Below the pieces are notes generated by a model. It was not told the DNA's origin. It saw nothing but the letters and a program-made list of their open reading frames with translations, and did not search any database. Below are positions 27,390-35,936 of a stretch of DNA of 64,000 bases, piece after piece. How positions within the stretch are numbered: position 1 is the stretch's first letter; every line of letters starts with the position of its first letter. Source of the DNA: an uncultured Alphaproteobacteria bacterium (GTDB lineage Bacteria > Pseudomonadota > Alphaproteobacteria > Micavibrionales > Micavibrionaceae); assembly GCA_900696495.1 (NCBI GenBank), contig CAADGI010000014.1, positions 248,001 through 312,000 on the forward strand, in the 5' to 3' direction. The translations under genes were made by a program, and so were the position numbers.

Positions 27390-28424
27390 TCATACCGCCC
27401 ACCGTGCGATGACGAGGTCCAGCCAGTCGTTGCGCGGGCTGAACGCATTGTAGGTCATAAGGCCCGTGGCGTTCTTGATGATTTCCTTGCCGACTTCGTT
27501 GTCGGTGACAGGCCCGGAGATGATGTCGAGCGGCAGGCCGATCTTCGCGCAATCTTCCGCGAGCTTGATCGCGCCCACGGGATCGCGCGCGCAGCCAAGG
27601 TGAAGGCGAACGTTTTTCTGGATCTGCGGGTCTTTCAAAATCGGCAGCACGCCGTAGCGGCCCAATATGCCGTCGCCGAATTCGACGATGATCGCGTCGG
27701 GCTGCGAGGCGGTGAAATAATTGAGCGCGCCCTTGGCGACTTTCACCATCATGTCGTCGGATACGTTGGCGGTGGAGGGGATGCCGCAATCGACGAAGGA
27801 AACGGATTCGTAAACGCCGTAATCCTCCATTTTATAGAGGTCGCGCATCGCGCCGACGCCCGTAACCTTCGCGCCCGCCAGCCGCATGCCGATGCGGTGC
27901 AGGGTTTTGATGACTTCGGACGCGACGGTGGTCTTGCCGGAATCCATCGACGAACCCGTGGTGATAATTAAAGGAATATCGTTCTGCAGGTCGTTCGCGG
28001 GCTCGAATTTTTTCGCGTGGCCGATATTGAGGAGCTTTCCCTCGCGGGCGATGCCGCCGAGAACGCGGATGCGCAAAGGCTCGCCCACCTCCTGCACGTT
28101 GGCGGAGGTGCACACGCCCGCGATGCCGCCGAAATTCAGCAGGTGAATGACGTCGTCGGCCTTCAGTGACTTCGGCAGGTGACCCGCGAAACCTTTCAGC
28201 GCCGCGCGCTCGCCCAGCGCCACCGCGATGATGTCGTCTTTTTTCAGCTTCGACATCCGGCCCGTCGGCAGCTCAAGTTCGTTATAGATCGACTTGTCCT
28301 GCAGCACCTGCGCGGCCAGGACCGTGCCCATTTCGGTGCTGACCCGGCGGGTGACGTCTTCGTGATAGCCAAGATTGAGGTTCTTGGTCACCGAGCTGAT
28401 TTTATCGAGTTCTACTTTTTTCAT
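27390..28424 (-). CDS. P-loop NTPase-like protein of unknown function in the arginine cluster
   Basis: 344 residues. A Walker A motif stands in the middle (TTGSSMDSGKTTVASE, near residue 160) after an N-terminal beta-rich half; later come SFVDCGIPSTAN and VEFGDGILGRYG. The two-part layout recalls DUF1611-type proteins, some of which acetylate D-glutamate (DgcN), but I cannot confirm membership. It is the first gene of the arginine cluster, upstream of argC on the same strand. No N-acetylglutamate synthase gene (argA or argJ) is seen nearby, so a role in that step is conceivable but unproved. Confidence 0.7.
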   Translation of the reverse strand: MKKVELDKISSVTKNLNLGYHEDVTRRVSTEMGTVLAAQVLQDKSIYNELELPTGRMSKLKKDDIIAVALGERAALKGFAGHLPKSLKADDVIHLLNFGGIAGVCTSANVQEVGEPLRIRVLGGIAREGKLLNIGHAKKFEPANDLQNDIPLIITTGSSMDSGKTTVASEVIKTLHRIGMRLAGAKVTGVGAMRDLYKMEDYGVYESVSFVDCGIPSTANVSDDMMVKVAKGALNYFTASQPDAIIVEFGDGILGRYGVLPILKDPQIQKNVRLHLGCARDPVGAIKLAEDCAKIGLPLDIISGPVTDNEVGKEIIKNATGLMTYNAFSPRNDWLDLVIARWAV

Positions 28425-28431
28425 TTCTTTA

Positions 28432-28496
28432 CTGTCTTTCCCGCGTAAGCGGGAATCTTTCTGTTATTTCAGATCCCCGCTTTCGCGGGGAAGACA
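28432..28496. repeat. Palindromic element, family A variant
   Basis: TTTCCCGCGTAAGCGGGAA and CCCCGCTTTCGCGGGG hairpins directly upstream of the P-loop gene. Confidence 0.75.
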
Positions 28497-28717
28497 CCTT
28501 TATTAACGTTTGAAACATGCATTCCTTTTCAACGGCTTGCAAGACCAATTAGAGCCCCGAAGACTTTCAAAACGAACTATTTTTTCTGGATAAAAAATGA
28601 CAGGGGAAAACGTCCGCTTTGAAGTCTAGCGGGTACGTCGGCGGCTCGTGGTTGCGGTGCCTTTATTTGTCATAGGGGCCATAAAGCGGCAAAGGCCCGG
28701 TTTTGTCAAACTTTTTG
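28497..28717. other. Intergenic stretch without recognised features
   Basis: About 220 bases between the palindrome and the yqgE-like stop codon. I find no open frame with a good start, no tRNA and no clear hairpin with a T-run. It probably holds the promoter of the arginine cluster on the minus strand. Confidence 0.4.
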
Positions 28718-29266
28718 TCAGTTCATCCGGTTCATGAGCTTCGCCCGGCGCTCCCGGCGCCCGGTTCCGAAGACGATATCCGGCGTGGCCGGAAGGCACA
28801 GCCAGCGCCCGGCCTCGATTTCCGCCTGCATCGCCTTGCTGTCGAAAATCCGGTAGCCCATGACCACCAGGAACTCGGCGGCTTTCCTGAGCCGGATGGC
28901 GGAGGGGCGGTTGTCCGGCGTGGTCAGGACCGGCGTCTGGCCCGGCTTGAGGACATAGGTGTAGGGCATCATGGCGAACGAGGCGTTCAGGGGCAGGGAG
29001 TCGGCGGTCGCGGCTTCGGCCTCGTGCAGGATGATCAGGGAATCGTCCGGTCGCTCCGGCCCGCCGAGCAGGACTGCTTTCTCAGTCTCGGGCTTCATAT
29101 CCTCGAAATTCAGGGTGCCTTCAAAACTTTTATAGCCGATGTCCGGGTGCTCACTTGTGATGTCGAAAGCAACGACGCCCTCATCATCCTTGTAGAACAC
29201 GAACCACACGCCGGGTTCATGCTCGTTGTCATGCGAGGCGAGGAGGGAGCCGATCCCGAGCGTCAC
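28718..29266 (-). CDS. YqgE/AlgH (UPF0301) family protein, divergent
   Basis: 182 residues from the GTG at 29266, which overlaps the yejE stop by four bases (GTGA); the frame runs further up only as an antiphase of yejE. The family pattern is seen in VLLGGPERPDDSLIILH and in the C-terminal block FLVVMGYRIFDSKAM, EIEAGRWLCLPATPDIVFG. The function of the family is unknown. The coupling to yejE is unusual and may simply reflect compaction. Confidence 0.75.
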   Translation of the reverse strand: MTLGIGSLLASHDNEHEPGVWFVFYKDDEGVVAFDITSEHPDIGYKSFEGTLNFEDMKPETEKAVLLGGPERPDDSLIILHEAEAATADSLPLNASFAMMPYTYVLKPGQTPVLTTPDNRPSAIRLRKAAEFLVVMGYRIFDSKAMQAEIEAGRWLCLPATPDIVFGTGRRERRAKLMNRMN

Positions 29267-30288
29267 AGGCTCGTCTTCCGCGGATCGAACGCGTCGCGCA
29301 CGGCCTCGCCGATAAAGGTGAGGAGGGTGAGCATCATGGCCAGCGAGACGAACGCGGCGATGCCGAGCCACGGCGCCTGCAGATTGTTTTTGCCCTGCGC
29401 CAGCAATTCACCGAGCGACGGCGAGCCGGGCGGCAATCCCAATCCCAGGAAATCCAGCGAAGTCAGCGCGGTGATCGACCCGGTGAGGATGAACGGCATG
29501 AAGGTCAGCGTCGCCACCATCGCGTTGGGCAGCACATGCCGCCACATGATGACCGGGTTTGAGACGCCGAGCGCGTTCGCGGCGCGGACATAGTCGAAAT
29601 TCCGCGTGCGCAGGAATTCCGCCCGCACGACATCGACGAGGCTGACCCATGAGAACAGCAGCAGGATCAGCAGCAGCGTCCAGAAGCCCGGCACGAACAT
29701 CGCCGAGAAAATGATGAGGATATAGAGCGAGGGCATGGAGGCCCAGACCTCGATCACGCGCTGCATCGACATGTCGAGCTTGCCGCCGTAATAACCCTGC
29801 ACCGCGCCCGCCGCGACGCCGATGATGGAGCTGATGAGCGTCAGCGTCAGCCCGAACAGCACGGAAATCCGGAAACCGTAAATCACCCGCGCGGCGACGT
29901 CGCGCCCCTGGTCGTCGGTGCCGAAGATATTGTCGCGCGTCGGCGGCGAGGGCGCGGGCTGGGTCAGGTTGTAATTGATCGTGTCGAAGGAATAGCGGAT
30001 CGGCGGCCAGATCATCCAGCCCTTGGCGTTTATAAGGTCGGACACGAAGGCGTCGCGGTAATCGGCCTCGGTTTCGAACTCGCCGCCGAAAACGGTTTCC
30101 GGGTAGGCCTTGAAGACCGGGAAATAAAGCCCGCCGTCATAGCTGACGAGCAGGGGTTTATCGTTGGCGATGAAATCGGCCCCCAGCGCGATAATGAACA
30201 GCACCATGAAGATTTTAAGGCTCCAGGAACCCCGGCGGTTGGCGCGGAACTGGGCGATGCGGCGGCGTGTGAGGGGTGACACGGACAT
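29263..30288 (-). CDS. yejE: Peptide ABC transporter permease, YejE type
   Basis: 341 residues from the ATG at 30288 (MSVSPLTRRRIAQF), the usual YejE start; two upstream ATGs are possible. An N-terminal membrane helix (KIFMVLFIIALGADF) precedes a periplasmic part with the YejE hallmark NIFGTDDQGRDVAARVIYG. The permease domain with its EAA loop (RAANALGVSNPVIMWRHVLP) follows. It pairs with YejB and is powered by YejF. Confidence 0.93.
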   Translation of the reverse strand: MSVSPLTRRRIAQFRANRRGSWSLKIFMVLFIIALGADFIANDKPLLVSYDGGLYFPVFKAYPETVFGGEFETEADYRDAFVSDLINAKGWMIWPPIRYSFDTINYNLTQPAPSPPTRDNIFGTDDQGRDVAARVIYGFRISVLFGLTLTLISSIIGVAAGAVQGYYGGKLDMSMQRVIEVWASMPSLYILIIFSAMFVPGFWTLLLILLLFSWVSLVDVVRAEFLRTRNFDYVRAANALGVSNPVIMWRHVLPNAMVATLTFMPFILTGSITALTSLDFLGLGLPPGSPSLGELLAQGKNNLQAPWLGIAAFVSLAMMLTLLTFIGEAVRDAFDPRKTSL

Positions 30289-30386
30289 GGCCGTTATGCT
30301 AGGCATCAGGGCAATTCTTGACAAGGGCGGCAACATTTGTCATAATTTTAACCCTTGATTAAGCCAAGAGTTCCGGAGAAGAAAAA

Positions 30387-30728
30387 ATGTCTGAGAAACC
30401 TATCGTGATTATGCCCTGCACCTATCATAATTTTAAGGCGATTTCCGAGATTTTCCTGCGCAGGATCGAGAGCAAGGGACTCATGGAGACTTTGAACCAT
30501 GCCGATGAGATCACAGTTATCACTGTCGGCCCTGACCGGGTGATGACGGATGAGTGCCGCGAGGTACAGAAGCAGAACCGTCAGAATCTTTTCAACGGGT
30601 TGAAGGAAGCGGGCATGCTGCCGGAGCATTTCATGAATAGCCTTGCCTGGCGATTTAAAATCCCGGTGGCGAATGCGAAGGAAGAGTCCGCAACTGCGCC
30701 TGCGCACGTGTTCGCGCCCGTGATTTAA
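30387..30728 (+). CDS. Small protein of unknown function between yejB and yejE
   Basis: 113 residues with GGAGAAGAAAAA directly before the ATG, which supports it. It begins MSEKPIVIMPCTYHNFKAI and has an alpha/beta pattern with a Pro/Ala-rich end. No membrane segment. It is on the opposite strand to the yej genes and separates yejB from yejE. I recognise no family. Confidence 0.65.
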   Translation: MSEKPIVIMPCTYHNFKAISEIFLRRIESKGLMETLNHADEITVITVGPDRVMTDECREVQKQNRQNLFNGLKEAGMLPEHFMNSLAWRFKIPVANAKEESATAPAHVFAPVI

Positions 30729-30734
30729 AAAACA

Positions 30735-30830
30735 TTCACCACAGAGTTCACAGAGAATAAATAGGGTAAACAGAGATTTTTTATATTTCTCCGTGAACTC
30801 TTTTAAAACTCTGTGTCCTCTGTGGTGAAA
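30735..30830. repeat. Long inverted repeat, CACAGAG family
   Basis: TTCACCACAGAGTTCACAGAG on the left and CTCTGTGTCCTCTGTGGTGAA on the right with an AT-rich centre. It could also end transcription of the 113-residue gene. Confidence 0.7.
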
Positions 30831-30872
30831 ATTTTAAAGAAGAAATTTGAACTACGCTCCTCGCAATGACGG

Positions 30873-31973
30873 CTATACCGCCCTTGCCTCGAAATCGATG
30901 CGCGGGTCGACGAGGACATAAACCACGTCGCGGACGATGGTCATCAGCAATCCGATCAAGGCGAATATATAGAGCGTGCCGAGAACGACCGGGTAATCAC
31001 GGTTCATGATGCTTTCATAGCCGAGCAGGCCAAGCCCATCCAGCGAGAAGATCACCTCGATCAACAACGCGCCCGTGAAGAAAATATGGATGAAGGCGGC
31101 GGGAAAGCCCGCGATCACGATCAGCATCGCGTTGCGGAAGACATGGCCGTAAAGCACCTGCTTCTCCGACAGGCCCTTGGCGCGCGCGGTCAGGACGTAT
31201 TGCTTGTTGATTTCATCGAGGAATGAATTTTTCGTGAGCAGTGTCAGGCTCGCGAAGCCGTGAATGACCAGCGCCAGGATCGGCAGCGTCATGTGCCAGG
31301 CGTAATCGAGGGCCAGTTGTATGAAATTCATCTCGCGCCAGTTTTCCGAGACGAGGCCGCGCAAGGGAAATAAATCCCAGTAACGCCCGCCCGCGAACAG
31401 CACGATCAGCAAGATCGCGAACATGAAGGCGGGGATGGCGTAGCCGAAAAAGATAAAGGCCGAGGTCCAGAAATCGAACGCGGTGCCGTCTTTCACGGCT
31501 TTTTTAATGCCGAGCGGAATCGAGACGAGGTAGATAATGAGCGTCGACCACAGGCCGAGCGAAATCGACACCGGCATTTTTTCGAGCACGAGATCGACGA
31601 CGTCGATATCGCGGTAATAGCTCTGGCCGAGATCGAAGCGCGCGTAATTCTTGAGCATGATCCAGAAGCGCTCGGGCGCTGGCTTGTCGAATCCGTAAAG
31701 CGCCTCCAGCTCCTTGATGAATTCGGGGTCCAGCCCCTGTGCGCCGCGGTATTTGGATGATTGCCCGACCGCGCTTTGCATTGAACTCGCGCCCACGTCG
31801 CTGCCGCCGCCGGTGAAGCGGGACGTCGCGTCGCCGCCATGGCCCTGCAGCTGCGCGATCATGCGCTCGACCGGCCCGCCCGGCACGAACTGGATGATGA
31901 TGAAGCTCACGAGAACGATGCCGAACAATGTCGGCAGCATCAGGAGCAGGCGGCGGAAGATATAAGAGGCCAT
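30873..31973 (-). CDS. yejB: Peptide ABC transporter permease, YejB type
   Basis: 366 residues. The N-terminal membrane helix ([20 protein letters not shown]) and FVPGGPVE motif are typical of this permease family. A YejB-type long periplasmic loop rich in Gly and Ser follows (residues 45-80). The EAA loop reads [20 protein letters not shown]. It works with YejE, YejF and YejA in oligopeptide uptake. Confidence 0.94.
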   Translation of the reverse strand: MASYIFRRLLLMLPTLFGIVLVSFIIIQFVPGGPVERMIAQLQGHGGDATSRFTGGGSDVGASSMQSAVGQSSKYRGAQGLDPEFIKELEALYGFDKPAPERFWIMLKNYARFDLGQSYYRDIDVVDLVLEKMPVSISLGLWSTLIIYLVSIPLGIKKAVKDGTAFDFWTSAFIFFGYAIPAFMFAILLIVLFAGGRYWDLFPLRGLVSENWREMNFIQLALDYAWHMTLPILALVIHGFASLTLLTKNSFLDEINKQYVLTARAKGLSEKQVLYGHVFRNAMLIVIAGFPAAFIHIFFTGALLIEVIFSLDGLGLLGYESIMNRDYPVVLGTLYIFALIGLLMTIVRDVVYVLVDPRIDFEARAV

Positions 31974-31983
31974 GCCTCATATT

Positions 31984-32062
31984 GTCATTGCGAGCGCAGC
32001 GAAGCAATCCGGAACTGTTGAAAAATGGATTGCCTCGTCGGCTTGGCCTCCTGGCAATGACA
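31984..32062. repeat. Palindromic element, family C (CATTGCGAGCG type)
   Basis: GTCATTGCGAGCGCAGCGAAG at one end and GGCAATGACA at the other, with GCAATCC and GGATTGC inside. Upstream of yejB. Confidence 0.8.
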
Positions 32063-32677
32063 TCAGGGTTTAATATTCCATCCTTTTATGACCCAGCCGT
32101 TTTTATATTCAAAAATCGCCAGCGCCCCGGTCGCGAGCTTCAGGGGATGCTTTTTCGCGAATCCTTCGAAATCACCCGTGAGATGCGGCGCGAACCGCGC
32201 GATGCCGTTCGAGGTGACGACCAGCACGGTTTCGTTATCATCGTGGGCGCGGATTTGTTCGCCGAAATCGAGCCAGTTTTTTATGATCGCGCCCGCGTCG
32301 GCTTTCCAGCCATCGGGAACGATCGCGTTTTTGTCCCAGTTTTCGATCGCCGCTGCGCCGATGCGAGCTATGGCTTCTTCCTCGGTCTTGTTTTCGTCGG
32401 GACCGTAATCGATCTCGTTGAAAATATCGAGGGTGAAGACGGGATTTGAAATGCCGGATTCCTTTACCGCGATTTTTGCCGTTTCCTGCGCGCGTTGCAG
32501 GGCCGAGGAATAAACGACGTCGGGGATAAGGCGTTGCTCTTTCAGGTAGCGGCCCAGGACGCGGGCCTGTTCGCGGCCTTTTTCCACTAAAGGAATGTCT
32601 GTGCGCGCGCCGACCCGGCGGGGCGTTTCGCCTGCTTCGAATGTGTTTCCGTGTCTTGCAATAATAAGTGTCGTCAT
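32063..32677 (-). CDS. Histidine-phosphatase-fold protein with an altered active site
   Basis: 204 residues of the phosphoglycerate mutase-like superfamily. The nucleophile motif IIARHGNTFE is at the start and SSALQRAQETA follows as usual. The second catalytic His, normally in a V(S/T)HGG motif, is missing: the protein reads VVTSNGIARF. It may thus bind or act on a substrate differently. It lies between yejB and kdsB on the same strand; a role in sugar-phosphate or signalling chemistry is open. Confidence 0.8.
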   Translation of the reverse strand: MTTLIIARHGNTFEAGETPRRVGARTDIPLVEKGREQARVLGRYLKEQRLIPDVVYSSALQRAQETAKIAVKESGISNPVFTLDIFNEIDYGPDENKTEEEAIARIGAAAIENWDKNAIVPDGWKADAGAIIKNWLDFGEQIRAHDDNETVLVVTSNGIARFAPHLTGDFEGFAKKHPLKLATGALAIFEYKNGWVIKGWNIKP

Positions 32678-32693
32678 GTTTAAAAAAAATTTT

Positions 32694-32780
32694 TAACACG
32701 AAGTCCACAAAGTTTCACGAAGATCACGAAACTTATTAAATTTTTTGTGTACTTTATGTTTCTTTGCGACCTTCGTGTTA
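32694..32780. repeat. Long inverted repeat, ACGAAG family
   Basis: TTTAACACGAAG on the left pairs with CTTCGTGTTAAA on the right; it fills the gap between kdsB and the phosphatase-fold gene. Confidence 0.75.
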
Positions 32781-33548
32781 AATTTTGTTTTCTGTTCTTT
32801 TTATATCTTCAGGCGAGTCGATGCCGGAATGAACCGGCTCCTTTGCGAAGATCGTGTGAATGGTGACGCCGTTTTCGAGCAGGCGGAGCTGCTCCAGCCC
32901 TTCGAGCGCCTCGTTCCGCGTCTGCGGCCAGGAGCAGAATTTTTCTAGGATATCATATCTGAAACCGTAAAGGCCGATATGCTGGTAGACTGGCGACTCC
33001 GCGCTAAGCCCGCGCGCCTTTTTCTCGTCGCGGACGATAGGAAGGATCGATTTCGAGAACCACAGCGCGCGGTTGTCGTCAGACAGAACGGCGGTGGTGC
33101 CGCTGAGCGGCGTGGTTTTTTTGGACTCGCGGAGTTTGTCCAGTTCGGGCCACGTCAAATGACGCACGGGCGTGACGACTTCGATCTTTTTATTGCTCTC
33201 AAGCGCGGCGATCATGTCGGCGATGATTTGTGGCGGCGTGAACGGCGCATCGCCCTGAAGATTGATCACGAAATCATATTTCGTTTTTTTCTTCTTTATC
33301 GCTTCCAGCACGCGGTCGGAGCCTGTCTTGCAATGCCCGGACGTTAAAACACATTCCACGCCGATTTCAGCGCAGTGATCGGCGATGCGCTGGTCTTCGG
33401 TGGCGACGAACACATCGGCGTTTTTGCCGGCCTTCTTCGCGACATCGACGACCAGCGACAGCATCGTCCGCCCGTTGATTGTCGCCAGCGGCTTCCCGGG
33501 GAAGCGCGTCGAGCCGTAACGGGCAGGGATGACTATGGCTGTCTTCAT
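32778..33548 (-). CDS. kdsB: 3-deoxy-manno-octulosonate cytidylyltransferase
   Basis: 256 residues. It activates KDO to CMP-KDO for lipopolysaccharide core synthesis. The family start VIPARYGSTRFPGKPL, the active-site motif INLQGDAPF and the C-terminal GIDSPEDI are clear. The stop codon lies inside the repeat downstream. No other lipopolysaccharide gene is adjacent. Confidence 0.95.
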   Translation of the reverse strand: MKTAIVIPARYGSTRFPGKPLATINGRTMLSLVVDVAKKAGKNADVFVATEDQRIADHCAEIGVECVLTSGHCKTGSDRVLEAIKKKKTKYDFVINLQGDAPFTPPQIIADMIAALESNKKIEVVTPVRHLTWPELDKLRESKKTTPLSGTTAVLSDDNRALWFSKSILPIVRDEKKARGLSAESPVYQHIGLYGFRYDILEKFCSWPQTRNEALEGLEQLRLLENGVTIHTIFAKEPVHSGIDSPEDIKRTENKI

Positions 33549-33578
33549 AAGATAGTGATAGCAGAGCTATAAAACATT

Positions 33579-33646
33579 GTCATGCCCGCCTTGGGCGGGC
33601 ATCCGGTCTTTTTTTTGCCGGACCCCCCGCCTGCGCGGGGGTGACA
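33579..33646. repeat. Palindromic element, family A
   Basis: GCCCGCCTTGGGCGGGC and CCCCCGCCTGCGCGGGGG hairpins between yejA and kdsB. Confidence 0.85.
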
Positions 33647-33668
33647 GGAAGAGCCGGGTGACAAATAA

Positions 33669-35513
33669 TTACTGTGCCGGTTTCGCCCACCATGTATCCG
33701 TAACGCCCGGCGTCAGGTCGGAGAGTTTCGCCGGCTTCTCAAGCTTGTTCCACCACACCAGCCGCCAGTGGTCGATATGCCAGTGCGGGATGAGATAGAA
33801 ATTCCACTGCAGCACGCGGTCGAGCGCGTGTGTGTAGGCGACGAGATCCTCGCGCGATTTCGCCTTGATCAAATCCTCGACGATTTCATCGACCACCGGG
33901 TCTTTCACGCCCATGTAATTGCGCGAGCCGGGCATGTCGGCCTTGGCCGTCGACCAGAAATCGCGCTGCTCGTTGCCGGGTGAATCCGACTGGCCGATGC
34001 TCATCACCGTCATGTCGTAATCGAATTCGTTCATGCGGTTCTGGTACTGCGCCGGGTCGACCGTGCGGAAGCTCGCCTTGATGCCGAGCTTTTTCAGGTT
34101 GTTGATGAAAGGCAGCGTCCAGCGCTCGAATTGAGGGTTTGAATCGATGATTTCAAACGCGAGCTTCACGCCGTTCTTGGCGCGCACGCCGTCCGGTCCC
34201 ATGGCCCAGCCCGCCGCGTCGAGGATTTCCTTGGCCTTGGCGAGGCCCGCGCGGTTGTTGCCCGAGCCATCCGATTTCGGCGGGTTGTATTCGGCTGTAA
34301 AAACTTCGTCCGGGATTTTGCCGCGGTATTTTTCAAGGATTTCCAGCTCGCGGCCCTGCGGCAAACCTGTTGACGCCAGTTCCGAGTTCGAGAAATAGCT
34401 GCGCGAGCGTTTGTAGGAGCCGAATGCGAATTGCTTGTTCGACCATTCAAAGTCGAATGCGTAGGCCAAAGCCTCGCGCACTTTCTTGTCGGCGAAAACC
34501 GGGCGGCGGGTGTTGTAGATGAAACCCTGCATGCCCGCCGGGCGCTTGTGCGCGATTTCGGCCTTGATGATACGGCCGTCTTTCACCTGCGGCACGTTAT
34601 AGCTTTCGGCCCAGAGCTTCGCGGTGTTTTCATCGCGGAAATCATATTCGCCGGCGAGGAACGCTTCGAGCGCCACGTCGCTGTCGCGGTAGTAATCATA
34701 CGTGATGCGATCGTAATTGAATTTGCCCTTGTTGAGCGGCAGGTCTTTGCCCCAGTAATCGGGCACGCGCACATATTCGATCGAGCGCCCGGGGGCGATT
34801 TTGCCGAATTTATACGGGCCGGAGCCAAGCGGGGGAACGAGCGAGCTCGCGCCGATATCACGGCCCTCCGCCGTCCAGTAATGTTTCGGCAGGATGGAAA
34901 TCTGGCTGAGGATCAGCGGCAGCTCGGCGTTGTCGCCATGCTTGAATTTGAAGGTGACGCGGGTGGGGCTTTCGGCCACGACGTTTTCCACATCGCCGTA
35001 ATAGGCCTTGAAGAAGGGCGAGCCTTTTTCCATGAAGCTGTTGAAGCTCCAGACCACGTCGTCGGCAGTGACCGGCGTGCCGTCATGCCATTTCGCGTCC
35101 TTGCGCAAATTGAAGGTGATGGATTTGTTGTCCTTCGGCAGTTCGACCGTTTCGCAGAGCAGGCAGTACATCGAAAAGGGTTCATCCGTCGATTGATCCA
35201 TCAGCGAGTCGTAGGTCAGGCTCTGGCCGAGGAAGAGAAGCCCCGCGGCGGGCGTGCCCTTGATGATGAACGGGTTGAGCGAGTCGAACGGGCCGATCGC
35301 GTGCAGGCGCAACGTGCCGCCCTTCGGCGCGTCGGGGTTGGTGTAATCCATGTGCGTGAATGCGGGGCCGTATTTCGGCGTGCCGTGCATGGTGAGGGCG
35401 TGCACGGGCGTGACGGGCTCCTGCGCGAGGGCGGGAGCGGTGAAAAAAGATAACAACAAAACTGTCATGCCCGCGAAGGCGGGTATCCGGCTCTTATTTA
35501 CAAATTTCATCAT
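33669..35513 (-). CDS. yejA: Peptide ABC transporter substrate-binding protein, YejA type
   Basis: 614 residues, family 5 solute-binding protein of the oligopeptide class. A signal peptide ends TAPALAQE. Family motifs include AKWHDGTPVTADDVVWSFN and the C-terminal NFYLIPHWHIDHWRLVWW. It delivers peptides to YejBE. The start is odd: ATGATGAAATTTGT at 35513 lies in the 3' end of the broken GIY-YIG copy, and residues 9-17 (RIPAFAGMT) come from half a palindromic element. GGAAAG stands about 8 bases before the ATG pair. Without these bases the first ATG would give a signal peptide lacking positive charges. Confidence 0.93.
   Translation of the reverse strand: MMKFVNKSRIPAFAGMTVLLLSFFTAPALAQEPVTPVHALTMHGTPKYGPAFTHMDYTNPDAPKGGTLRLHAIGPFDSLNPFIIKGTPAAGLLFLGQSLTYDSLMDQSTDEPFSMYCLLCETVELPKDNKSITFNLRKDAKWHDGTPVTADDVVWSFNSFMEKGSPFFKAYYGDVENVVAESPTRVTFKFKHGDNAELPLILSQISILPKHYWTAEGRDIGASSLVPPLGSGPYKFGKIAPGRSIEYVRVPDYWGKDLPLNKGKFNYDRITYDYYRDSDVALEAFLAGEYDFRDENTAKLWAESYNVPQVKDGRIIKAEIAHKRPAGMQGFIYNTRRPVFADKKVREALAYAFDFEWSNKQFAFGSYKRSRSYFSNSELASTGLPQGRELEILEKYRGKIPDEVFTAEYNPPKSDGSGNNRAGLAKAKEILDAAGWAMGPDGVRAKNGVKLAFEIIDSNPQFERWTLPFINNLKKLGIKASFRTVDPAQYQNRMNEFDYDMTVMSIGQSDSPGNEQRDFWSTAKADMPGSRNYMGVKDPVVDEIVEDLIKAKSREDLVAYTHALDRVLQWNFYLIPHWHIDHWRLVWWNKLEKPAKLSDLTPGVTDTWWAKPAQ
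35464..35490. repeat. Half palindromic element forming part of the yejA signal peptide
   Basis: GTCATGCCCGCGAAGGCGGGTATCCGG, one family A arm pair, is translated in yejA and directly follows the GIY-YIG stop on that gene's strand. Confidence 0.8.
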
Positions 35514-35787
35514 ATAAATCTTTCCAATCCGGGTTCTTTTCTTCTACGAGACGCATCTTCCAAGTCCTGTTCCACTTTTTCAAGCGTTTTTCACGTATTA
35601 TTGCATTTTCTGGATCATCAAATGCTTCATAATAAACAAGATTTTTTACTTCGTATTTCTTGGTAAAACTGTCAGCAACGTCATTTTTATGTTCCCAGAC
35701 ACGCTTCGGAAGATCGGATGTTGTTCCGACGTAGAATGTGCTGTTGCGGGCTTTAGCCAGAATGTAAACTTAATATTGTTTGCTCAT
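35494..35787 (-). pseudogene. Second GIY-YIG copy with an early stop codon
   Basis: From the ATG at 35787 the frame reads MSKQY, then TAA at 35770-35772, then continues open for 91 codons to the stop at 35494. It matches the intact copy at 20044-20337 with about 16 differences in 97 positions; the stop replaces a TAC tyrosine codon. No in-frame ATG follows early enough to restore the domain. The catalytic-region residues are otherwise kept, so the break looks recent, or translation is rescued in some way. Its 3' end doubles as the start of yejA, and palindromes flank both sides. Confidence 0.85.
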
Positions 35788-35797
35788 TTGCCTCTCT

Positions 35798-35923
35798 GTC
35801 ATCCCCGCCCCCGCCTTCGCGGGGATAAACTGCGGCGGGGATCTGGCATTTTGTGTCGCTTCGCGACAAATATTTTCCGGGTCCCCGTTCACGCTCGCGT
35901 TCCGCTCGCTGCCGGGGATGACA
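35798..35923. repeat. Palindromic element, family B, upstream of the broken GIY-YIG copy
   Basis: GTCATCCCCGC at the left and GCCGGGGATGACA at the right with an inner GTCGCTTCGCGAC hairpin. It separates the pseudogene from the TipF-like gene. Confidence 0.8.
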
Positions 35924-35936
35924 CCCTTGGAATTTT

